This document shows, in pieces, positions 52,685 through 59,712 of a DNA stretch of 64,000 nt; the first letter of the stretch is position 1, and each line of letters starts with the position of its first letter. Position numbers and translations under genes: made by a program. This DNA comes from Aromatoleum aromaticum EbN1 (lineage in GTDB: Bacteria > Pseudomonadota > Gammaproteobacteria > Burkholderiales > Rhodocyclaceae). The stretch covers positions 4,232,231 through 4,296,230 of the forward strand of contig NC_006513.1 of assembly GCF_000025965.1 (NCBI RefSeq), given 5' to 3'. Below the pieces are notes generated by a model. The model saw only the letters and a program-made list of their open reading frames with translations, did no database searches and was not told the origin of the DNA.

Positions 52685-54152
52685 CGGCCGGGCCTTTCGG
52701 GATTGGGGGCGCGATGCCGAGGCGGGTTTCGCGGGCGAGGTCTTCGGCGCGGTCGGCGTCGACTTGCTCGGCGTCGTCGCCGCGCTCGGCGATGATTTGG
52801 GAGCGGGACTTGAAACCGGCCTCCTTCTCCATTTTTTTTGCCTGAACGTCCTGCGTCGGGTGGATGTAGGGCCAGGCGTGGGGGGACCAGGTGCAGCGGG
52901 CGAAGTCCCTGCCCTGCTCGGGCGTGAGGAGGCCGGCGAGGACTGCGGCGCGGGCGACGGCGTCGCGGACGGGTTGGCAGAACATCGGGATGATGAGCTG
53001 CCACTGGTATTGCTCGCAGGTGCGGCGGAATTCGTTGATGACGATGCGCAGCGTGCGGTCGGAGACGTCGCGCACGTCGCCGGTCAGCAGCTCGTACGGC
53101 GTGCCGCTGCCGGAGGCGACGCCGAGGTGCTGCTGGCGCATGAAATCCGGGTAGTTCGCGCCGGCGTCGGGCGGGTCGGAAAACTTGACGTCTTCGCCGG
53201 GGGCGAGCTCCTGGCTGATGCCGGGTTCGAGCCCGATCATCGGTCCGCCGCTGCCCGGGTCCGTTTCGTAGGGCTGGCCGGTGGTGGGGTCGATCGCGGG
53301 CGCGCCGGTTTCCGGCGGGCGGGTGACGAAGACCGTATACAGGTTGGCGAGCTCCTGGCGGACGAGCACGGCGTCGTCAAAATTGCCGACGCTGCGCAGC
53401 TTGGGCAGCACCGCGGCGGACGCGGGAACGCCGCGCAGCGCGCCGGGGCGGTTGGGCTTGAAGAGGTGCCGCATCTCGGTGGCGGGCACGCGGTACAGGT
53501 CAGAATGGCTGACGGCGCTGGTCGGGCTGTCGCCGGGGTGCTCGCGGTAGCACCAGTAGGCGGCTCGGCGACCGATGCGGTCGAGCTCGATGCCGCTGCG
53601 GATGCGGCTGCCCGCGGGCAGGCCCGGCCAGGCGTCGGCGTCGAGTTGCGGGACGATGTCGGATTCGAGCAGCTGGATCTGCAGCGGCACGCGCAGGCCG
53701 TCGTCGGCGCGGCGCGGGCGAAAGCGGATGAACACTTCGCCGCTGGTGCGCCAGGCCTCGACGGCGAGCGTCTGCAGGCCGTAGAAGTCGAGCACGCCGT
53801 CGGCGTCGGCGGTCGCGCAGAAGTCGTTCCAGATCTCGGTGAAAAGCGCCTTGAGGGCCGGATCCTTGCTGTTCGGCCGGGCGATGATGCCGGTGCCGAC
53901 GAGGTTGGTGCCCCACACGCGCTCGCTCGCGGCGCCCGCCCATTCGTTGCGGACGGCGTCGCGGCTGCGATTGCGGATGGTTTCCAGCCCGGCCGCAGCG
54001 CGGTTGGGGCCGCTGCTCGGGGCGCGCCAGCCGCGCATGCGCCGACCGTGGCCGGCGACGTCGTATTGCGCACGGGCGACGAGGCCATTGGCCGCCGGGA
54101 CGACGGCCGCGGCCGCCTGGGCGACCGTGTTGCGGCTGCGCTTGCGGGCCAT
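52677..54152 (-). CDS. Portal protein, lambda gpB family
   Basis: A 491-residue dodecameric portal. Motifs of the lambda-type family include WGTNLVGTGIIARPNS, YWCYREHPGDSP, EMRHLFKPNRPGALRGVPASAAVL and the conserved VRDVSDRTLRIVINEFRRTCEQYQWQLIIPMFCQPV. Length is typical. It follows the gpW-like gene with one-base overlap. The lysis genes come straight after it, which is not the usual place. Confidence 0.93.
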   Translation of the reverse strand: MARKRSRNTVAQAAAAVVPAANGLVARAQYDVAGHGRRMRGWRAPSSGPNRAAAGLETIRNRSRDAVRNEWAGAASERVWGTNLVGTGIIARPNSKDPALKALFTEIWNDFCATADADGVLDFYGLQTLAVEAWRTSGEVFIRFRPRRADDGLRVPLQIQLLESDIVPQLDADAWPGLPAGSRIRSGIELDRIGRRAAYWCYREHPGDSPTSAVSHSDLYRVPATEMRHLFKPNRPGALRGVPASAAVLPKLRSVGNFDDAVLVRQELANLYTVFVTRPPETGAPAIDPTTGQPYETDPGSGGPMIGLEPGISQELAPGEDVKFSDPPDAGANYPDFMRQQHLGVASGSGTPYELLTGDVRDVSDRTLRIVINEFRRTCEQYQWQLIIPMFCQPVRDAVARAAVLAGLLTPEQGRDFARCTWSPHAWPYIHPTQDVQAKKMEKEAGFKSRSQIIAERGDDAEQVDADRAEDLARETRLGIAPPIPKGPADA

Positions 54153-54376
54153 CAGTAGCCCCTCCCGCCGTGATAGAGCTTGACGGCGCGCACGCGCGAG
54201 GTGCCCGCTGCGGCGGCGTCCTCACGGGTCTTGATGCCGATCAGGTAGTCGCGCGCCTTGATGAGGTCGCCGGGGCTGTGGTATTCAACCCAGCGGCCGT
54301 CGCTCATGCGAACGGACTTTTCGCCGTTGGCGATGGCGCTGGTGAGGGCGTCGAGATCGGACTGTGAGACTGCCAT
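54152..54376 (-). CDS. gpW-like head-tail connector protein
   Basis: A 74-residue protein (MAVSQSDLDALTSAIANGEKSVRM...RVRAVKLYHGGRGY) with size and position of lambda gpW, between terminase and portal. It is the first gene after late-promoter box C. Confidence 0.82.
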   Translation of the reverse strand: MAVSQSDLDALTSAIANGEKSVRMSDGRWVEYHSPGDLIKARDYLIGIKTREDAAAAGTSRVRAVKLYHGGRGY

Positions 54377-54404
54377 TGCGCTATGCCGGGGTGGGGACCG
54401 GCAC

Positions 54405-54448
54405 AGGATGGCGGGGGGATCAGCGGCGCGGCAGGGGACGGATGTCCG
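54405..54448 (-). promoter_or_regulatory. Candidate phage late promoter C (connector and right lysis unit)
   Basis: The third copy of the 21-bp box lies at 54428-54448. CATCCT (54405-54410) sits 17 bases downstream on the minus strand as a degenerate -10. It lies 29 bases upstream of the gpW-like gene, and its other side faces the SieB-like gene. Confidence 0.5.
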
Positions 54449-54455
54449 TGGTTAA

Positions 54456-54489
54456 ATACGTATTCCTACGTATGCAGTGTACTTACTGC
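54456..54489 (+). promoter_or_regulatory. Operator-like palindromes before the SieB-like gene
   Basis: ATACGTA-TTCC-TACGTAT (54456-54473) is a perfect 7-bp inverted repeat. GCAGT-N6-ACTGC (54474-54489) follows immediately. The second ends nine bases before the ATG 54499. There is no clear Shine-Dalgarno sequence, so the gene may be translated from a leaderless mRNA. Confidence 0.5.
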
Positions 54490-54498
54490 CCCTGATAT

Positions 54499-55017
54499 AT
54501 GGATTGGATTCCGACTCTCCTGAAACACCTTTCGATCGCGCGATCTGCGATGGGCGCGATCTTTGTGACGTCCGCGGTGCTCTATGTCGGCCCACGCATG
54601 GCGCGAGAATATGTCGACCCCGTCCCTAAGGAGTGGGCGTTTATTGTTGTTGGCGCCCTTGTTTTCTCCGCATTTCTGCTCCTTTCTTGGGCGTGCGCGG
54701 GCGCTTGGATGGCAGTCGCCAACAAATGGAAAGCGGCGTCGACATTGATTACATCTCGGTCGCTTTCTGACCTGGAGAGGTCCATACTTTTTGGGATGGG
54801 CGGCAACCCTACCAAACCACTGAACTTAGAGGATATTAACTATTTTGCGATGGGAATTTCTCGTCTCGAAGTCTTGCAAGCTGTGAGCGATTTAGCTCGT
54901 AAGGATTTGGTCCACCTAGGTTTATTCACGTCTGACCTAGTCTTTTTTACAGAAAAGGGCCGTGAGCGCGCTCTTGAACTTCAACGTGAATCCTCAGCAT
55001 ATAAAGGCTCGAAGTAG
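54499..55017 (+). CDS. SieB-like superinfection-exclusion protein (moron)
   Basis: A 172-residue protein on the strand opposite to the late genes. Two membrane helices lie near residues 18-38 and 47-75 (WAFIVVGALVFSAFLLLSWACAGAW). A cytoplasmic domain of about 100 residues follows (ITSRSLSDLERSILFGMGG..., VSDLARKDLVHLGLFTSDLVFFTEKG). This layout matches SieB-type proteins that abort infection by related phages. Its coding sequence is clearly richer in A+T than the neighbouring genes, a sign of separate acquisition. The similarity is judged by layout, not by search. Confidence 0.6.
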   Translation: MDWIPTLLKHLSIARSAMGAIFVTSAVLYVGPRMAREYVDPVPKEWAFIVVGALVFSAFLLLSWACAGAWMAVANKWKAASTLITSRSLSDLERSILFGMGGNPTKPLNLEDINYFAMGISRLEVLQAVSDLARKDLVHLGLFTSDLVFFTEKGRERALELQRESSAYKGSK

Positions 55018-55018
55018 T

Positions 55019-55756
55019 TCACCAAACAAGAGCGACTTGGCGCTCTTGCCTCAGCCACGCCGGAGCGCTGTTTTGCGATTCGATGCGCTCAGCAATCACG
55101 GCCGCACGCTGCGCTGCCGTCGGCGGCAGGTAGGAGCCAAACCGGGATAGCGAGCCGCAATTTACCGCAGCGTTCGTGCTGTCCGCGCTCGCCAGCGGCA
55201 GGCGCGTGAAGATCTCGGGGTCGAGCATCCGAAGGCCATGAAGTCGCGCGGCGGGCCGGCCTCGCTCGTCGCAGATTGCGTCCATCGCCTCGCTCATCCG
55301 CGCCCACCATCTGGCGGTGCCAGGGGTAGCCCACTGGCCGGAACTGCCGAGGGCAACGGTGGACCACTTGTCGCAGAGGCGCGTGAGCCGGTCAATCGAT
55401 TCGTGGAGGTGCCAGACTGGGACGCCGTATCGGCCAAGGTCGGCATCTTCAAACTTAGAAATGAGTGCATCGTTGGCTTGTTCATCGCCTTCAATCTCAT
55501 CAGGGATAAGGGCCCATTCGAAGCCGGGGTGCTTACACCAGTCGCGCACCCACGCGAGATAGCCCGGCACGTCAAGCACTGCACCACGCTTCCAGACTGA
55601 GAAGGCGCCATTGTCGAAGATGAACGAGCGGCATACGTCAGCGACGATGCCCATGTCGTCCGGGCGAGTGAACGGCACGAGGGCGTCACGTCCTATCAGG
55701 AATCGAGCAGAGTCCTGACGTGTGCCACCCATCGGGGTGCCGTGGTATTTCTTCAC
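55019..55756 (-). CDS. Phage protein resembling TGT/DpdA-like base-exchange enzymes
   Basis: A 245-residue protein from the GTG 55756 that overlaps the 33-residue frame upstream. Patterns FIFDNGAFSVWKRG, EWALIPDEIEGDEQANDALI, VPVWHLHES, VALGSSGQWATPG and GLRMLDPEIFTRLPLASADS look like the TIM-barrel tRNA-guanine transglycosylase/DpdA relatives found in phages. DNGAF would align with DSGGF of TGT. The usual TGT zinc site is not visible. A role in 7-deazaguanine modification of DNA or tRNA is possible but unproven. It ends one base from the SieB-like stop. Confidence 0.5.
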   Translation of the reverse strand: MKKYHGTPMGGTRQDSARFLIGRDALVPFTRPDDMGIVADVCRSFIFDNGAFSVWKRGAVLDVPGYLAWVRDWCKHPGFEWALIPDEIEGDEQANDALISKFEDADLGRYGVPVWHLHESIDRLTRLCDKWSTVALGSSGQWATPGTARWWARMSEAMDAICDERGRPAARLHGLRMLDPEIFTRLPLASADSTNAAVNCGSLSRFGSYLPPTAAQRAAVIAERIESQNSAPAWLRQERQVALVW

Positions 55757-55854
55757 TTGTTCACCGTTTTCACATCAACCCCGTCGTGCTGCGCCCTTGT
55801 CCGTCCGTTTATCGGGCACGCGGCGAAGAATCTGTGCGTGTAGGTGATCTTCAT
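55753..55854 (-). CDS. 33-residue frame coupled to the TGT-like gene
   Basis: Starts at ATG 55854 with AAGGG upstream and reads MKITYTHRFFAACPINGR..., ending with TGA that overlaps the next GTG as GTGA. The product is too short to assign. It may be a leader peptide, or the remnant of a longer protein after an internal deletion. Confidence 0.45.
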   Translation of the reverse strand: MKITYTHRFFAACPINGRTRAQHDGVDVKTVNK

Positions 55855-55877
55855 CTGCAACCCTTTGAATTCAGTTG

Positions 55878-56267
55878 TCAGGCGTCCGCCGGAACCGCTT
55901 GATCGAACACCATCGGCAGCAACCCGATCTCCTCGGCCTCGGCGCGGTAACGCCCGACCTGTTTGGTGCTGACGCCGACCAGGTCGGCGACGTCGCGCGC
56001 CCCCGCGCCGGCGCGCAGCAGGCCGGCGACGCGGCGGACGCGGCGCAGGCGGAGGTAGTCTTCGGCGTCGGCGAGGTCGAGCTGCTCGCGGGCGAACACG
56101 GCGGACAGGCGCTGCGCGGGTTCGAGGCCGAGGGCGCGGGCGATGACGTGGTCGGCGTCGAGAGTCTCGGGGACGTAGAGCCGGGTGCCGCCGAAGAGCG
56201 CGAGCAGGCGCAGGGTGGCGGTGGTGCCGATGGCGGCGCCGATGTCGTCGATGAGGTTCGTTTGCAT
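55878..56267 (-). CDS. Mor/C-family transcription activator
   Basis: A 129-residue DNA-binding protein. The central region TATLRLLALFGGTRLYVPETLDADHVIARALG resembles the dimerisation domain of the Mu Mor/C family (GG-x-x-IYIP). The C-terminal region ARDVADLVGVSTKQVGRYRAEAEE is a helix-turn-helix. Mu C and Mor activate middle and late promoters by binding dyad sites over the -35. It lies after the terminase genes, a suitable place for a late-gene activator, and is the best candidate to bind the three 21-bp boxes. Confidence 0.75.
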   Translation of the reverse strand: MQTNLIDDIGAAIGTTATLRLLALFGGTRLYVPETLDADHVIARALGLEPAQRLSAVFAREQLDLADAEDYLRLRRVRRVAGLLRAGAGARDVADLVGVSTKQVGRYRAEAEEIGLLPMVFDQAVPADA

Positions 56268-56283
56268 TGTTGTGGCTCCCTGG

Positions 56284-58329
56284 TTATCGGCTGATGTAGG
56301 TGCTGCGGGCGGTGCGGCGCTGTGGGCGCGGTGCGGGCTTCGGGGTGGCGATCTGCGGCGGCAGGGGCGCGCGCGGCTGCGGTGCGGCGGCGATCGCGGC
56401 GGGCGACGGAGAAGGCTGGGCGCCCTGCTCTTGCGGCGACTGGTAGAGGTGCTGGCCCTCGGGCGTGGTGTGGATGTGGCCGGCGTCGAGGATGCGGCGC
56501 TCGTCCGTGTCCCAGTCGGCGCGGGCGTAGCGGTGCAGGCGCAGCTCGGGGTGGTGGGTGGCGGCGTAGGCATACACCCAGGTGTCGAGCGGCTCGTTGC
56601 GTGCGCCGGATTTCTTGCGGTAGCGGCCTTTCACCGGGTCGAAGGTTTCGGAGACGAGGCCGGCGAAGTAGCTGCGCTCGAGCACGTCCGGGAAGCGCAC
56701 CCAGCGCTTGGCCTTGTCGGGCTGCTCGGCGTCGCTTGCCAAGCGGCGGAAGAACGTGTGCTTGATGGCGATGGTGCCGACCTGCCAGGTGCGCAGGCTG
56801 TCGTCGGCGGCGTCCGTCTTGCCCTTGTGATCGACGTCCTCGGTTTTCGGCCGGCCGAGCGGCAGGGCGTTGGTGGCCTTGGCGCCGTAGATCGCCATCG
56901 GACGGCGGATGAGGGCTTTGCGGACGAAATCTTTCACCGCCTGAGTGCGGTGGCCGCGGCCGTCGATCGCGGTGGCGCTGACGGGGAGCATCGCGCCGCA
57001 GGCGTGCTCGATCGGGCGGTTGAGCAGATCCGTGAGCTGCACCCAGACGTCTTCCTGCTGCGGGTCGCCCCACAGGACGACGTAGTCGATGACCCAGCAC
57101 GTGAGTCCCCTGCCCCAGCCGATGATCTGGCATTCGAGGCGGTCGTCCTGGGTGTCGGTGCCGGCGGTGATCCAGATGACGCCGTGCGGGGCGACGCGCA
57201 GCGGATAGGGTTCGGCGCGCTCCTGCAGGATGTTGGACTTGACGGCCTTCAGGGACTTGTCTTCCCAGGGCTCGGCGAGGCGGTCGTTGACGAAGGTCTT
57301 GAGCTTGGCGGGGTCGCCCTGGGCGTCGAGCCAGTCCGCGGCGAGGTCGGCCCAGCGCGGACCCATGCCGATCTGGTAGTACAGGCAGTTGACGTGGTAG
57401 CCGCGGGGGGTGCGCTCGGGGTGCGCGGGCACCCAGCGGCCGGCGGCGATCATCACCGTCTTGTGGTGTTCGTCGATCATCGTGCCGCAGTCGCGGCAGA
57501 CGTACCACGCCTGGGTGACGTTGCCGGCGGCGTCGCGCTGCCACTTGAGGCCGTCCCATTCGAGCGGCTGTTCGTGGCCGCAGTGCGGACACGGGACGTG
57601 GTAGCGGCGCTGGTCGGATTTTTCCCACAGCTCGCTGATGCGGCACAGGCCGCGCACGCCGGGGGTGGAGACGTACATCCGCTTGCCGCGATCGGGGAAC
57701 GCGGAGGTGCGCCCTTCGAGCATCTTGAGCGGGTCGTCGCCGGTTTTGAGCGCGGTAGCGAACTCGGTGAGCTCGTCGACGAGGAGGTAGCGGACGGTGG
57801 TCTGCTTGAGGCGCGGCGCGCTGCCGGCGTGCTCGACGTACAGCTGTCCGCCGGCGAAATCCTTGAATTCCTTCTGGTTGGCGGCGTTGCGGCTGTTGGT
57901 GCTGGTGAGCGCCTCGCGCACGGCGGGCGTTTCTTCGATGAGTGGGTTGAGCTTTTGATTGACCCACTTGTTCATCGAGACTTCGCCCGGCAGGCACACC
58001 ATGACCGGGCCCGGGGCCTGGTCCATGATGTAGCCGAGCGTGTTAGTCTCGACTTCGGACTTGCCGAACTGGATCGGGAACATCAGCGCCATGTCCTGCA
58101 CGGCGCTGCGCACGCTCATGCAGTCCATCGGCTCGCGCAGCGGCGGGTTGGTGCTGGTGCGCCAGCGGCCCGGCTTGGGGCTGGACTTGCTGCTGAGCCA
58201 GCGCTTGGTGTCGGCCCATTCGGAGACGGTCATGGGCTTGCGCGGGGCGATCGCGCGCGAGACGGTGCCGAAGAGGCAGCCCGCCGAGGGGATCAGCGAT
58301 TCGAGCGTGAAAGTCTCGGGCGCGGCCAT
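56284..58329 (-). CDS. Terminase large subunit, GpA family
   Basis: A 681-residue DNA packaging ATPase-nuclease. The ATPase has a P-loop variant near MFPIQFGKSEVETNTLGYIMD and Walker B RYLLVDELTEFA. A zinc-ribbon follows (CPHCGHEQ and CRDCGTMI). The nuclease domain has GTDTQDDRLECQIIGWG and GAKATNALPLG. The C-terminus is proline-rich (APLPPQIATPKPAPRPQ). Family GpA phages package from cos sites. Confidence 0.94.
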   Translation of the reverse strand: MAAPETFTLESLIPSAGCLFGTVSRAIAPRKPMTVSEWADTKRWLSSKSSPKPGRWRTSTNPPLREPMDCMSVRSAVQDMALMFPIQFGKSEVETNTLGYIMDQAPGPVMVCLPGEVSMNKWVNQKLNPLIEETPAVREALTSTNSRNAANQKEFKDFAGGQLYVEHAGSAPRLKQTTVRYLLVDELTEFATALKTGDDPLKMLEGRTSAFPDRGKRMYVSTPGVRGLCRISELWEKSDQRRYHVPCPHCGHEQPLEWDGLKWQRDAAGNVTQAWYVCRDCGTMIDEHHKTVMIAAGRWVPAHPERTPRGYHVNCLYYQIGMGPRWADLAADWLDAQGDPAKLKTFVNDRLAEPWEDKSLKAVKSNILQERAEPYPLRVAPHGVIWITAGTDTQDDRLECQIIGWGRGLTCWVIDYVVLWGDPQQEDVWVQLTDLLNRPIEHACGAMLPVSATAIDGRGHRTQAVKDFVRKALIRRPMAIYGAKATNALPLGRPKTEDVDHKGKTDAADDSLRTWQVGTIAIKHTFFRRLASDAEQPDKAKRWVRFPDVLERSYFAGLVSETFDPVKGRYRKKSGARNEPLDTWVYAYAATHHPELRLHRYARADWDTDERRILDAGHIHTTPEGQHLYQSPQEQGAQPSPSPAAIAAAPQPRAPLPPQIATPKPAPRPQRRTARSTYISR

Positions 58330-58331
58330 GC

Positions 58332-58922
58332 TCAGGCCTCCTTGGCGCCGAGCTTGCCGATCTGCTCGGCGAGGTTGCCGAGGGCGTGCTCGATTTCCTC
58401 GGCCAGCAGCACGCGCACGCGCTGTTCGTCGGATTCGCCGGCGAGCACCGGGGCGATGCTGTCGGGCAGCGCCTCGAGTTCGGCGCGCAGCGTGACGAAG
58501 GCGTTGCTGACGACAGCGATCGCGTCGTCGCGGCGCAGGTATTCCTTCGCGTCTTCGGCGAGCTTGATCTCCTCGCGCAGCGCCGCGGCACGTTCCCGGC
58601 GGGACTTCCAGAGGTGGAAGTCGGGGCCTGCTGCGGCGTCGTCGTCCTCGGCGGCGTCTTCGGCGCCCTCCCCGGCCTCGATGCGAGCCGGGGCGGCGAT
58701 CGCCAGCTCGGCGCCCCGCGTGGCGGCGTGGCGGTCGGCGACGGCTTTCATCGCCGGGTCGCGGGTCGCTTCGATGCGGGCAATGGATTCGGCGACGCGC
58801 ACGGCCTTGCCGTCGTCGCTGAGGACGAGCCGACCGGACTTGCGCAGCTCGGTGACGTAGCTGGGGCGGCAGCCGATGATCGCGGCGAAGGCTTTGAAGG
58901 GGGCGGTGGCAGGGAGGGTCAT
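58332..58922 (-). CDS. Terminase small subunit-like protein
   Basis: A 196-residue protein from ATG 58922. It has an N-terminal helix-turn-helix-like segment (FKAFAAIIGCRPSYVTELRKSGRLVLSDDGKAVRV). A helical oligomerisation region follows (WKSRRERAAALREEIKLAEDAKEYLRRDDAIAVV). The gene lies two bases upstream of the large terminase, as lambda Nu1 does. It would bind the cos site. Confidence 0.82.
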   Translation of the reverse strand: MTLPATAPFKAFAAIIGCRPSYVTELRKSGRLVLSDDGKAVRVAESIARIEATRDPAMKAVADRHAATRGAELAIAAPARIEAGEGAEDAAEDDDAAAGPDFHLWKSRRERAAALREEIKLAEDAKEYLRRDDAIAVVSNAFVTLRAELEALPDSIAPVLAGESDEQRVRVLLAEEIEHALGNLAEQIGKLGAKEA

Positions 58923-58929
58923 GGGCACC

Positions 58930-59160
58930 TCAGAACGGCACGTCAAAGTAAAGGCCGAACTTCTCTTCGCCCAGCTTTTCCACCACGTCTGCAATCCATT
59001 CCAGCCGCTCGGCGGTGACGCGCGAAACGCCTGCGTACCTGCGCGCCATGCCGCGCACCTCGTAGAGCGCATCCCTCGCCTCGTTTTCCGTTGCGGACTG
59101 CATGAAGTCCCGCACGCCCTCTTCGCTTTCCTGCCAGGTCTTGCAGTGGCTACGCTTCAT
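58930..59160 (-). CDS. Small phage protein before the terminase genes
   Basis: A 76-residue protein from the ATG 59160, which overlaps the upstream stop as ATGA; a GTG start at 59190 is also open. It reads MKRSHCKTWQESEEGVRDFMQSATENEARDALYEV. It is helical and charged, with no known domain. Coupling with both neighbours makes it a genuine gene. Confidence 0.6.
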   Translation of the reverse strand: MKRSHCKTWQESEEGVRDFMQSATENEARDALYEVRGMARRYAGVSRVTAERLEWIADVVEKLGEEKFGLYFDVPF

Positions 59161-59411
59161 CTCGGCCCACTCCCTTTGTTCCGTGCCCACTCTACGTCCG
59201 CCATGCGGGTTTCAGCCGCCGCAGACAGTACCGGCGCCACGCCGCGCTGTTCGAGGCTGCCCACGGGCCCGATACGCGCCCCGCCGAGGCCGTCGATGAG
59301 ACCGCGCTGGTGCAGGGCCTTGGCAAAGGCGTGGAACTCTGGCAGCTCGGTGCGAAGCCGGGCGTTGAATTCGCCGACATTGTCGGCAGCGCAGACGAGG
59401 TGTTCTTCCAC
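59157..59411 (-). CDS. Small phage protein after the iteron cluster
   Basis: An 84-residue protein from the GTG 59411, preceded by GAGGAGGAG. It reads VEEHLVCAADNVGEFNARLRTELPEFHAFAKALHQRGL...AAETRMADVEWARNKG. The longer frame upstream of the GTG crosses the iterons and is not coding. Its function is unknown. It ends with ATGA overlap into the next gene. Confidence 0.6.
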   Translation of the reverse strand: MEEHLVCAADNVGEFNARLRTELPEFHAFAKALHQRGLIDGLGGARIGPVGSLEQRGVAPVLSAAAETRMADVEWARNKGSGPR

Positions 59412-59433
59412 CTTTCTCCTCCTCTTTTCTTTC

Positions 59434-59688
59434 TGTGCGGTATGTGCGGAATAGGTGTACGGATGCCGCACAGACGAAACCCGCGTGGATGCTGGGGTGT
59501 GCGGCATGTGCGGCATGTGCGGCATGGTTCGCGCACACATGAGAGATGCGTGCGCGTCCTGCAGGGCGGTTGCGGCGCGGCTCGCGTGTACACGTGCGCG
59601 GGAGATGCCGCACATGCCGCACAACCCAATAACGGCACGGGTTTGATGCCGCACAGACGATGCCGCACATATCCGCACATGCCGCACA
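59434..59688. repeat. Cluster of 12 iterons, candidate phage replication origin
   Basis: The heptamer TGTGCGG occurs in direct orientation at 59434, 59443, 59498, 59507 and 59516. Its complement CCGCACA occurs at 59466, 59608, 59617, 59649, 59663, 59673 and 59682. Most copies extend to TGTGCGGCAT / ATGCCGCACA. Neighbouring copies are spaced mainly by nine bases. The cluster lies directly after the Toprim-helicase gene (stop at 59713), as the origin iterons do next to the P4 alpha gene. Confidence 0.7.
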
Positions 59689-59712
59689 GCGAGGGGCGAC
59701 TCGGGGCGACGA

